From: Shewanella sp. MTB7
GTDB taxonomy: Bacteria; Pseudomonadota; Gammaproteobacteria; Enterobacterales; Shewanellaceae
Assembly: GCF_027571385.1 (NCBI RefSeq)
Contig: NZ_CP085636.1
Location: 5,380,501-5,444,500, forward strand
Direction of reading: 5' to 3'
Length of the DNA stretch: 64,000 bases
The translations under genes were made by a program, and so were the position numbers. Below are positions 9,076-16,484 of this stretch, in pieces. The notes under the pieces are model-generated. The model was given only the letters and a program-made list of their open reading frames with translations. It did not search any database and was not told the origin of the DNA. Positions within the stretch are counted from its first letter, which is position 1. The number at the start of each line of letters is the position of its first letter.

Positions 9076-9711
9076 ATGACTACCTGTGAAAGTAATGTCG
9101 AAAGCATCTATGCCGCTGAAATAGCCAAAAAATGGATATCCTCAAACGCCATCATTCTTGATACAGAAACGACAGGTCTTGAATGGGGCTGTGAGGTTGT
9201 CGAGGTTGCCGCTATTGAGTTAGCCACTGGCAACATCATTATGAACACCCTAGTTAAGCCCACTACACCAATCCCTGATGAAGTTATTGCTATACACGGG
9301 ATCACTAATGACATGGTTGAAAACGCACCTGAATTTAATCTTGTATTAATAGATCTTTTAGAGACCACTCTCGGGCGTGAAATTGTTGCTTGGAATGCTT
9401 CATTCGATTTGAGGCTATTGCTATCAACACTGCATATAACCATGCCTTTCACAGTTGAATGTCAATTAGTCCCATGCATACGGCAGCATTCAGATAATAC
9501 GAATCGTTGGCACTGCGCCATGTTGAATTATGCCCAATTCAGGGGAGATTGGAACAACGCCTATGGTGAATACAAATGGCATTCACTCGAAAATGCAGCA
9601 AAGCAAATGGGTATTGAACTCCCATCTACACGTCATCGTGCGCTTGAAGATTGTCAATTAACACGTGAAGTGATCCTCAAAATGGCGAGGCGTAGCAATG
9701 AAAAACCCTGA
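9076..9711 (+). CDS. DnaQ-like (DEDDh) 3'-5' exonuclease of the phage early region
   Basis: 211 aa. The three exonuclease motifs are visible: ExoI DTETTGLEWG (D29, E31), ExoII WNASFDLRLL, and ExoIII HRALEDCQLT (His and Asp of the DEDDh type). It resembles stand-alone proofreading-type exonucleases encoded by P2-like prophages in marine gammaproteobacteria. It probably processes DNA ends during phage replication or recombination. GGAG precedes the ATG at 9076. The next gene overlaps its 3' end by 14 bp. Confidence 0.88.
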   Translation: MTTCESNVESIYAAEIAKKWISSNAIILDTETTGLEWGCEVVEVAAIELATGNIIMNTLVKPTTPIPDEVIAIHGITNDMVENAPEFNLVLIDLLETTLGREIVAWNASFDLRLLLSTLHITMPFTVECQLVPCIRQHSDNTNRWHCAMLNYAQFRGDWNNAYGEYKWHSLENAAKQMGIELPSTRHRALEDCQLTREVILKMARRSNEKP

Positions 9712-9928
9712 ATTTAATCATCTTCTAAAACACTACCGTCACCATAAGGTTATGTTGCGCCACGCAATGGTCATTGACCGTGTCGAACGCTCCACTGACT
9801 CGGCACTCGGCATGGCTGCTGAGCGCGGCGCGCTTGATTGTCTTTACTATCAAGCGCACGGTAAAGGGTTGATCAATCTCGCCAAAGGCATTCGCAGAAC
9901 CATTGAGAAAGTGAAGGCAGCACGTTGA
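9698..9928 (+). CDS. Small basic phage protein, unknown function
   Basis: 76 aa, starts MKNPEFNHLLKHYRHHKVML, rich in His, Arg and Lys. Contains GMAAERGALDCLYYQAHGKG. No family recognised. Starts inside the exonuclease gene, so it is translated from the same message. It is the last gene before the replication protein. Confidence 0.65.
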   Translation: MKNPEFNHLLKHYRHHKVMLRHAMVIDRVERSTDSALGMAAERGALDCLYYQAHGKGLINLAKGIRRTIEKVKAAR

Positions 9929-9950
9929 ACCTGCTTAGTCTCCTTGTTCA

Positions 9951-9987
9951 CCTGAGCATTAATTCACGCACATGATTAATGCTCAGG
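9951..9987. promoter_or_regulatory. Perfect 13-bp hairpin at the start of the replication gene
   Basis: CCTGAGCATTAAT (9951-9963) and ATTAATGCTCAGG (9975-9987) are exact inverted repeats with an 11-nt loop. No T-run follows, so it is unlikely to be a plain terminator. It overlaps the ATG (9972) of the probable original start of the replication gene, so it could hide that start or bind a regulator. Confidence 0.6.
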
Positions 9988-10136
9988 TATTAACTTCTCG
10001 CCCTAAAAAGCCCTACAGGTTAAATAACTTGCCTTCCCCTATGCCTGATAATCTACCCGTCAGGACAGGATTAAAGCCTAATCTTTGGGCGGTCGATTTA
10101 TGGGAAGACGAAGCCGTTAACCCTCGCCGCCAGTAG
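9972..10136 (+). pseudogene. Out-of-frame N-terminal piece of the replication protein gene
   Basis: 54-codon open frame, MINAQVLTSRPKKPYRLNNL ... NLWAVDLWEDEAVNPRRQ, ending at TAG 10134-10136. The main replication frame is open from 10121, after a TAA at 10118-10120, and reads PVDIEALYESIFNRPKRAIE. Adding one C in the CGCCGCCAG run near 10128 would give a continuous protein ending ...NPRR and continuing PVDIEALYES. The simplest reading is a 1-nt deletion near 10121-10134. Confidence 0.6.
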
Positions 10137-10195
10137 ACATAGAAGCACTGTACGAGTCGATTTTCAACCGCCCTAAAAGAGCCATTGAGCTCCCT

Positions 10196-11935
10196 ATGAT
10201 TAGAGAGCTTATCGCGCCGTTGCCTCATCGTATCCGCAATAGCCTCATGAAAGATTTTTACACAGATGAAAAAAGAGAGGGGCGCGATAACGCCCTCCTT
10301 TTAGTCAGTAAAAGACTGCAACAAATGCTACTCGTGTGGAAAAGTTATCCGTTCTACAAACTGCCATATCTGCAACCTGTTGGTGGTGATGAAAACGACG
10401 AAGAAGAAATTAAACCCGCCATCAGGTTTAAGGCGCCACGAAAGCTTATGCCTGCAAGTGACGTGTCATTTGTCAGCATCATTATGGGTATTGACCGCGA
10501 TGATAAGCACTATAACGACGAAGTAGAGCAAGACATTCACCCCCCATTTTTAGGTTATGAACTGCTACGCCAGCGCAAAAGTAAACGTATGACGGCTGTG
10601 GCAAATAGAATTGCTTACAACGTCATGCAAGTTGCATTAGAGGCGAAGGAAAAAGACGGGGAAGATAGACGCTTCACCGCCTACTTTGCAGCAGCCACAC
10701 TGTGTGAACAATGGGACATCATTCCGCCTTACTTAGCCGCAGTAAAACGAGACCATGTTTTAGCTGCTGCTGAATGCGGACTTCTGCGCATGACCTGTCC
10801 CAAATGGTGGGGAAAACAATTAAACAGAATGCGTGACTTGTGCTGTGAACACATGAACGTTGCAGCGGGATTGGTATCTGACTCGCGCCCATACGTCAGC
10901 GAGGAAACACTTCAAGAATTTATTCAGCAACAAAAAAGTGCCATGAAGTGGCTAGAAGACACCATGATTGAAAATGATGAAGGTGTGGTCTTGCCATTGG
11001 TCGAGGCCGCTATGGCGGGTAATGCCAACCCATCAAATCGTTTAGTCGAACTCGTTGTTCGTGCCCGTGGTGTTGAGGAAATGGCTAAGGACGCCGGAAT
11101 GATTGGTTTTATGATCACCATTACCTGTCCAAGCAAATACCACGCTAACTCATACAAGTGGAACATGACCAATTATAAAGTCGCGCAAGAATACCTGGTC
11201 AAACAGTTCGCCAAACTCCGTTCGGCTTTGGATTACCGAGGGATTAACATTCCTGGCATTCGTGTCGCTGAGCCTCATAAGGACGGAACGCCACACTGGC
11301 ACATGTGCACGTTTATTCAGCCTGAGCATGAGGAAACCTTCAAAAAATTGGTGACCAGATATGCTTTCCAAGTTGATGGCCATGAAAAAGGCGCAAAGGA
11401 AAAACGGTTAGACATAAAGCCTATCGATAAGCGAGGTGCTGTGGGTTACGTCATTAAGTACCTGTCAAAAAACATTGAAGGTGAGTTCATGCAAGGTGAA
11501 TTGGATTTAGAAGCCAACGTTGAGGTTTCTGAGGGCGCAAAATTTGCGAGAGCGTGGGCCAGCCGATATCACCTACGTCAATTTCAATTCTATGGCACTG
11601 AATCCGTACAAGTGTGGCGCGAGTTAAGACGTATCAAGGTTGGTCCACAATCTCCTGAAATAGAAGCCGCTAAATCTGCTGCTTGCGCATCGGATTGGAA
11701 AGGCTTTGAAGCTGCAATGAAAACCGCAAAGCTAACGCTGAGCTATGACATTACCGAATGTGGTAATGAGTACGGCGAAGTGGTCAAGCGGGTGCAAGGG
11801 CTTGACGGGATAGCGTTCGGGCAACATCGAAACATCATCACGCGCGGAGAAAAATGGACATTACGAGGTGCCTCCGACACTGAGAAAGACGCTTACCAAG
11901 CCCTTAAGAAACGTCGAGCTTTGTTCTTTTTTTGA
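10196..11935 (+). CDS. P2 gpA-type HUH replication endonuclease (probably frameshifted)
   Basis: Rolling-circle initiator that nicks the phage origin and stays bound to the 5' end. From the ATG at 10196 (579 aa): motif 1 around FMITITCPSKYHAN (305-318), metal-binding HUH-type motif PHWHMCTF (366-373) and the two-tyrosine motif YVIKY (Tyr418 and Tyr422), as in P2 gpA. The P2 protein is longer (about 760 aa). The frame is open back to 10121, and a matching N-terminal piece lies in another frame at 9972-10136. The 3' end stops in a T7 run, and a third frame continues the protein to 12068. The catalytic centre is intact but the whole gene may not be functional. Confidence 0.88.
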   Translation: MIRELIAPLPHRIRNSLMKDFYTDEKREGRDNALLLVSKRLQQMLLVWKSYPFYKLPYLQPVGGDENDEEEIKPAIRFKAPRKLMPASDVSFVSIIMGIDRDDKHYNDEVEQDIHPPFLGYELLRQRKSKRMTAVANRIAYNVMQVALEAKEKDGEDRRFTAYFAAATLCEQWDIIPPYLAAVKRDHVLAAAECGLLRMTCPKWWGKQLNRMRDLCCEHMNVAAGLVSDSRPYVSEETLQEFIQQQKSAMKWLEDTMIENDEGVVLPLVEAAMAGNANPSNRLVELVVRARGVEEMAKDAGMIGFMITITCPSKYHANSYKWNMTNYKVAQEYLVKQFAKLRSALDYRGINIPGIRVAEPHKDGTPHWHMCTFIQPEHEETFKKLVTRYAFQVDGHEKGAKEKRLDIKPIDKRGAVGYVIKYLSKNIEGEFMQGELDLEANVEVSEGAKFARAWASRYHLRQFQFYGTESVQVWRELRRIKVGPQSPEIEAAKSAACASDWKGFEAAMKTAKLTLSYDITECGNEYGEVVKRVQGLDGIAFGQHRNIITRGEKWTLRGASDTEKDAYQALKKRRALFFF

Positions 11936-12068
11936 TGCACGTCAAATGCCAGAAAATGAGCGCATGAGCAAGAAAGAACTTAAGAAAAAAAATGCCAAGG
12001 TGGAAGCAACCACAGCATTCGGGCTTGTCGCCTTTGCCTGTCGCTTCTGCTCTACCTTGGACTTGTAG
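11924..12068 (+). pseudogene. Out-of-frame C-terminal piece of the replication protein gene
   Basis: The main frame ends KKRRALFFF at the TGA (11933-11935), in a run of seven T (11926-11933 region). Losing one T continues it as ALFFDARQMPENERMSKKEL to a TAG at 12066-12068. The added tail is Lys-rich and helical. This is either real decay or slippage at a homopolymer. Confidence 0.5.
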
Positions 12069-12294
12069 GAATAACTGTACAGGCGCCATTTCAAGCCGTC
12101 CGAGACATCAAATTTCAGAGGATAACTTTAGAGAATTAGCCTCTAACGGGGTAACAGATCCCCATACATTAGACCAAATCGCCAACGGCTCAGGAATATT
12201 GACTGACAGGGGTAAAGTTTGGTGGCTCAGAGAGGGTCAGTTGTGGTTCGAACATCAGCTAGATGAAGATGATCATGAGTTTGAATTCTTTTAG
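11992..12294 (+). CDS. Phage protein of unknown function
   Basis: 100 aa. The first 30 or so residues overlap the C-terminal tail frame of the replication gene and look like a shadow; the convincing part begins near 12095 with HQISEDNFRELASNGVTDPH and ends GQLWFEHQLDEDDHEFEFF, a strongly acidic end. The true start is unclear. It lies 12 bp before the Ogr-like gene. No family recognised. Confidence 0.5.
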   Translation: MPRWKQPQHSGLSPLPVASALPWTCRNNCTGAISSRPRHQISEDNFRELASNGVTDPHTLDQIANGSGILTDRGKVWWLREGQLWFEHQLDEDDHEFEFF

Positions 12295-12306
12295 AAAGGA
12301 CAGTGA

Positions 12307-12564
12307 ATGCGTATAACCTGTAATGTATGCGGCAGTAAATCAATCATTCAAAGCACAAAGGATGCAATGCCTGGCTACGCCAAATTTTACTGCATTTGCA
12401 CCAACCCAAAGTGTAGTCACTCGTTTGTGGCATCCTGGTCATATGAGAAAACCTTGAACCCAAGCCTACAGCAAACAAATGAGCTGCTCATCAATATGGT
12501 GCAACGAATGGAACCTGCACAGCAAAAAAAACTGATTAAACAGTTACAGCTAACGTACCTGTAA
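12307..12564 (+). CDS. Ogr/Delta-type zinc-finger transcription activator
   Basis: 85 aa. Cys5-x2-Cys8 and Cys31-x4-Cys36 with an aromatic FYCICTNPKC core match the Ogr/Delta family (P2 Ogr, P4 Delta), which turn on P2 late promoters through RNA polymerase alpha. AAAGGA precedes the ATG. In P2, ogr sits at the far end after the tail genes; here it follows the replication gene directly and no late genes follow. It could act on promoters of a helper phage elsewhere, or be left over. Confidence 0.8.
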   Translation: MRITCNVCGSKSIIQSTKDAMPGYAKFYCICTNPKCSHSFVASWSYEKTLNPSLQQTNELLINMVQRMEPAQQKKLIKQLQLTYL

Positions 12565-12588
12565 TCCTGAAAGACGGAGAATAATAGT

Positions 12589-13313
12589 ATGTCAAAGGGG
12601 GTGAGGTACTCGGTTGAAATGCTTGATTTTATCAAGTTGAATTATAAGACAATAGAAATTAACCATTTAACCATTTAACCATTGTTTTTAACCAGAGATT
12701 TAATCTTGATAAAACCCCTTATCAAATAAGAAGGGTCATTTCCAATAACAAATTTATTAATGACCGAAATTGGAGGGCGCCTAAGTCCAAAAAAAGTGTT
12801 CCGAGTAACATCAGAATAGAACAGCTTGCGTTTATTGCTGAAACGTACTTGGTATACCGAGCGGTAGACATACCCAAACTGTTTTATCAACAGTTTGGTA
12901 TTCACAAAACCTATCAGCAAATTAAATCCTTAATTGATAGGAATGGCATTCGGTTGGGTCGTTCGTGGCATTCAAAGCCAGGGGGCGTGCTAAAGGCAAG
13001 TTCGAGTACTTTTAAAAAGGATCGGCTTCCACATAACCATTTACCCATTGGTCGTTTTCGAGTGACGAATACAGGGTTTCCACAATACACAGCCCGAAAC
13101 CTACCTGTGATCAGTGTTTGGCATCACCTCAACACCAAAACGCCATCCATACACTCAAGGCTTGGTAACTGGCCGCGACATATTGGCCGCGCTGAATCAA
13201 CATCGGTGCTTTACAGTGCGTCTCGTTGTTTGTGCGTCTTTGTGTCAAATTCAGTGCGGGATCATCATAGTGAAGCATCCAGCCATACCCACGGAATCTA
13301 CAGGGCCACGTAA
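12589..13313 (+). pseudogene. Two-repeat DNA-binding protein (HNH-endonuclease-like), frame broken by 8-bp repeat
   Basis: The frame starts MSKGVRYSVEMLDFIKLNYK and stops at TAA 12676-12678 within three copies of an 8-bp repeat. Removing one copy gives a continuous 238-residue protein to TAA at 13311-13313. The joined protein has two similar 38-residue units: FIKLNYKTIEIN...LTIVFNQRF...KTPYQIRRVI and FIAETYLVYRAV...PKLFYQQF...KTYQQIKSLI. That internal match supports the reconstruction. Such units resemble the DNA-binding N-terminal repeats of phage HNH endonucleases; I see no complete HNH site, so that identity is tentative. Confidence 0.65.
12661..12684. repeat. 8-bp tandem repeat, 3 copies, inside a reading frame
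   Basis: AACCATTT AACCATTT AACCATTG. Eight is not a multiple of three, so copy number sets the frame: three copies stop translation after 29 residues, two copies would give the full-length protein. Confidence 0.9.
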
Positions 13314-13729
13314 AACCCACGGAATCCGTACAACTCCCCCCCCAAAGCTGCGGGCTTTTATACTAAAAAATTGCAGAAATATTTTGCCATGCAAAAAGCC
13401 GCTAAGCCACGCCCCGTATGGGCTTAGGTAGGGTAAAACAGATTGTATATTTCTGCACAAGTGTGCAAGAAATTGCAGTTTTGTGCAGAAATGAAAGATC
13501 AAGCCCACGCAGATAAAACAGTCTAACTAATTGATAATAATATAAAACCCTCTATTTTCCGTGGGGTGTAGATAAAAAACAGTGAAGTAAAAAAGATCGT
13601 GAGTGATCGCAAAGATCGAGAAGAGACGGGCATTGCAGAGCATATTAGCAAAAACTGGAACTGCACAAAGCTACACAATTAAACTCTAATATAACTAGTC
13701 ATCGTTTTGCAAAATAAAAGCCACGGAAT
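13288..13729. repeat. Dispersed CCACGGAAT boxes
   Basis: CCCACGGAATC at 13288-13298 and 13316-13326, CCACGGAAT at 13721-13729, and the inverted form TTCCGTGGG at 13557-13565. Four boxes within 440 bp. They may be binding sites or an edge signature of the element; function unknown. Confidence 0.6.
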
Positions 13730-14247
13730 TTAGCAATAGAAAGATTGCGTGTCTTTAGCGCAAACACATTTATGCCCCAAAACGAGCTTGAAGCCATTTT
13801 TAGCTATGCACATACCCTATCCATTTCCCCTATTTTTTCTTATCAGTTGCAGCTCGATTTTTCAGATGCTGAGTCTCAGTTAATAAAAATAAAACTACAC
13901 CCTTGTTTACATTGGTCTAGGCATGTGTATAATTGACGCAAATTGGAAATGGTAATGACACATTAGAGCTTAATCTATAAAGCATTTATGCCCCTTTATG
14001 AGTTTCAGATGATGAGAGACACAGATAAACAACAAGCCTGCTGACCTACTTTTACTAATCGATAAATGGCTGTTACTAATTACTTTGGGTATACGGATTA
14101 GAGTGCTTATTAATCAATGGCTTTACTTAAGCTCGGCTTAACTAATAGGTTCATAAAATGTGCATGCCATTTTGCAATATATACGCGCATGCGTACTATA
14201 CAAATATTAGCTGCCATAACGTGAATTTAGATTTAGGGGGATAAATT
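13314..14247. other. Gene-free end of the phage-like part
   Basis: About 930 bp without a convincing gene. It holds a C8 run (13336-13343), an inverted pair CTAAGCC/GGCTTAG (13402-13408, 13421-13427), the TGCAGAAAT boxes and the CCACGGAAT boxes listed separately. Structural phage genes should begin around here in a complete P2-like phage; none is present. Confidence 0.5.
13449..13492. repeat. 12-bp inverted repeat with TGCAGAAAT boxes
   Basis: ATTTCTGCACAA (13449-13460) and TTGTGCAGAAAT (13481-13492) are exact inverted repeats 20 bp apart. A further TTGCAGAAAT occurs near 13370. The left arm forms TTGT-N10-ACAA (13443-13460), which resembles the dyad bound by Ogr-type activators, though from memory the P2 spacing is 12. 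Could be an operator or an origin-type iteron set. Confidence 0.55.
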
Positions 14248-14913
14248 TTGATACCTTTACCATCCAATTATAGTGATTTCGATCCGGCATTTTCTACTAG
14301 TTGGGAGAAACTGGAATATCCAGTTGCAACCACACCTCGCCACTACCTTGATTTTGCAATTCAAGATATGGAAGAAAGTGGGGAGATAAAATCTGAGAGA
14401 TCTTTAGTTAATACGTTATCAAATGCAAAGCGGGCTTTACATCTACAAGTTGAGACAATAGCGAAAGGTTTTGGCTTTCCAACTCCTGAACGAGGTTATC
14501 CAAATTTTCATCGCTATCTTGAATATTGCCAAAAATGTGGAGTTGTGACACCAAAGATTCTGAAAAGATTAAATACTGTTCGAAATAAAGTTGAACATAA
14601 ATATTACATCCCTACAGAGTCTGAGGCAAAAGATTTTATTGATATCGTGGATCTATTTTTAGCTGCGACAGACAAGTTTATCTATCAATTTCCAACATAC
14701 TTAGAATGGCTGCCAGTTAACACTGATGATAGTGTAATATTTGAGATTACAAGTATACAGTTGAAACCCAATACTGGATGCTTAATGTTAGTCCCCGAAG
14801 TTGATCTCCCTGACGATGAATTGCATTTAGATCCAAGCTTCGAGGAATTTTTTATTTGGCTAAAAGTGCTTTGTAATGCAGTACATAAGCTACACCTTGA
14901 ATCTAGCAGCTAA
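14248..14913 (+). CDS. HEPN-domain protein in an integron-like cassette
   Basis: 221 aa. Residues 112-117 read RNKVEH, the Rx4-6H (RNxxxH) motif of HEPN ribonucleases, preceded by a helix pair (NAKRALHLQVETIAKGFGF, about 59-77) typical of the domain. The C-terminal third (about 145-221) is a separate acidic domain that I do not recognise. Start is TTG with AGGGGG 7 nt upstream. The stop codon is part of a recognisable attC site. HEPN proteins act as RNases in toxin-antitoxin and abortive-infection systems; no partner gene is evident beside it. Confidence 0.75.
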   Translation: MIPLPSNYSDFDPAFSTSWEKLEYPVATTPRHYLDFAIQDMEESGEIKSERSLVNTLSNAKRALHLQVETIAKGFGFPTPERGYPNFHRYLEYCQKCGVVTPKILKRLNTVRNKVEHKYYIPTESEAKDFIDIVDLFLAATDKFIYQFPTYLEWLPVNTDDSVIFEITSIQLKPNTGCLMLVPEVDLPDDELHLDPSFEEFFIWLKVLCNAVHKLHLESSS

Positions 14914-15032
14914 CAATTGCATCAACACGATTTACTACATTCGGCATTCTAAATTGTCTTTTGGTTTACCGTATTAGTGGTAAATTTAAGCTTAATCTGC
15001 ATAGTAGCAAACGTGTTATGCAGGCGTTATGT
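14910..15032. other. Integron attC-type recombination site
   Basis: Left arm CTAAC (14910-14914) plus TGCATCAACACG; right arm CGTGTTATGCA plus GTTATGT (15026-15032). The arms pair with one extra C in the left arm, the extrahelical base that marks attC sites. Length 123 bp, similar to Vibrio-type attC. It begins at the stop codon of the HEPN gene and ends just before the next gene, exactly as in a cassette array. No integron integrase is in the window. Confidence 0.75.
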
Positions 15033-15052
15033 TCATCGGAAGTGAGGTTAAA

Positions 15053-15409
15053 ATGTCAAAGAGAGACGCTTCTTTCGAGTTAGATGAAAAGATTGCAAAG
15101 GAAATAATAAAACAGTTACATAATAATCAAAAAAACTGGAGAAGAAAAAGGTTTAGAGAAGCCTACTATTTTCTAACTGGTAAGAATAAAATCCCCTCGA
15201 GAAAGAGAGCTGAATTTTTAGTTGAAAAGTGGTACGGCCATAAATATTGTAATGAAAATTCTGACTATGTATCAGCTGTTCTTCTGCTTAGTGGAAAATG
15301 GATTTCGAAAATACCTAGACTTAAAAATGGAATGTCCCAAGATGTAAAAGTTAAGTACGCGCGGGGTGATTTAAGCACCTGTTCTTGCCCAGTTGCTTAT
15401 AGAAAATGA
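15053..15409 (+). CDS. Cassette-borne hypothetical protein (118 aa)
   Basis: Starts MSKRDASFELDEKIAKEIIK; very basic and helical (NNQKNWRRKRFREAYYFLTG) with a Cys pair near the end (STCSCPVAYRK). I chose the ATG at 15053 with GAGG upstream rather than the one at 15029. No family recognised. Right after its stop, CATAACAAGACACTG resembles the left arm of a second attC, but no matching right arm follows, so that site seems truncated. Confidence 0.6.
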   Translation: MSKRDASFELDEKIAKEIIKQLHNNQKNWRRKRFREAYYFLTGKNKIPSRKRAEFLVEKWYGHKYCNENSDYVSAVLLLSGKWISKIPRLKNGMSQDVKVKYARGDLSTCSCPVAYRK

Positions 15410-16018
15410 ACATAACAAGACACTGTAGGCAGATTTAACCAGATTGGCTGCGTTCGTGCATTACGGACTATAATTGTGCAACCCGGAGTTGGGGGACAGT
15501 ATAATTGATTGCCATAGTTTCCCTAATGACAATCATAATTCTAAAAGCTTTAACTCTAAATCACTTTTGTCCAGATACGTTTTAGAGTGATCGCTCTAAG
15601 ACACTTTTGCCCCTTTCCTCGTTAGTACAATTACTCAGTCATTTTGTAACAATCAGAATTTCCCATAAGAAATCTATTGAAAAAAGTATCAAATAGCACG
15701 TAATTATCGTTACGTATTTTTGTTCAGTTTAAGCATCGCTTCTAGAGTGGATTGCTAAATATCAGTAAATATGTCGATTAAGTTAAAGTGCCTAAATCTT
15801 ATGGGGGCCACTTATCCTAGTTGCATAAATATCAGCGTATTGATACTTTATTATTTTTAATAAACAGTCACCTACTGCTAATTTAACTTTTATAGCGTCA
15901 GAATAGGCATGTTGTGAAATAGCCCCTTTTTAAGATGGGTGGCTTGATAAATTTTGATTTTGATTTTATCGCCATAGTAATAAACACATGATAGAAGTGT
16001 TACATATCAGGAGACATA
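15410..16018. other. Gene-free stretch upstream of the TM-HEPN pair
   Basis: About 600 bp with a half attC at its start and direct-repeat copy A at 15507-15600. It must contain the promoter for the following two genes. No reading frame or known RNA family is evident; a small RNA cannot be excluded. Confidence 0.45.
15507..15600. repeat. Diverged direct repeat, copy A
   Basis: About 94 bp, starting GATTGCCATAGTTTCCCTAA and including CTCTAAATCACTTTTGTCCA. By eye roughly 70% identical to copy B at 17144-17237 in the same orientation. The copies flank the membrane-protein/HEPN gene pair. Confidence 0.65.
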
Positions 16019-16408
16019 ATGAGCACAGAAGAGGCACCTATTTACAAACAAATGAGAGAGGCAGAGGATCAAATAAAAAAACAGTTGTTATTCTGTATAC
16101 CTTTGACCTTGTTAGCGGTAACCTTCCCTCTTGCTGCATGGTTTTCTCATTTTGTTCCATCAGGTGAGCCACCAGATGTTTGGTTTCAACGGAGTGGTTC
16201 AATAACTGTATTACTAGCAGTTTGGATGGAATACAATCTTATGAAAGTAAATGAGCATGTGAATCCATCAGGAAGCACTTACAGCCAACAAGAAAATCTA
16301 TCTCAAAAATATGTAAAGAAATTTAAAATTGCACAGTACATTATAGTCATTTTAGCTATCTCTGGTACGCTGATTTGGGGCTATGGCGATCTATTAAAAA
16401 ATCAATAA
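16019..16408 (+). CDS. Small three-helix membrane protein paired with a HEPN gene
   Basis: 129 aa. Hydrophobic segments at about residues 22-42 (LLFCIPLTLLAVTFPLAAWF), 58-71 (SITVLLAVWM) and 103-122 (AQYIIVILAISGTLIWGYG), with polar N-terminal and central loops. No signal peptide and no catalytic motif. AGGAGA precedes the ATG. The HEPN gene follows 76 bp downstream on the same strand, so both are probably co-transcribed. No family recognised. A membrane effector or sensor beside an RNase is the pattern of several abortive-infection systems, but this is inference. Confidence 0.7.
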   Translation: MSTEEAPIYKQMREAEDQIKKQLLFCIPLTLLAVTFPLAAWFSHFVPSGEPPDVWFQRSGSITVLLAVWMEYNLMKVNEHVNPSGSTYSQQENLSQKYVKKFKIAQYIIVILAISGTLIWGYGDLLKNQ

Positions 16409-16484
16409 ATTAAGATCTCCCATTTGCGGAGTAAATCGTCTGCCAGTATTTACTCACTAATATCTGGCATTATGAGGTAAATCA

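Noticed and set aside
13745..13936. Reading frame of 63 codons in the gene-free right end of the phage part
   Set aside because: Starts with TTG without a ribosome site, no protein-like conservation pattern that I recognise, and lies in a stretch rich in short repeats.
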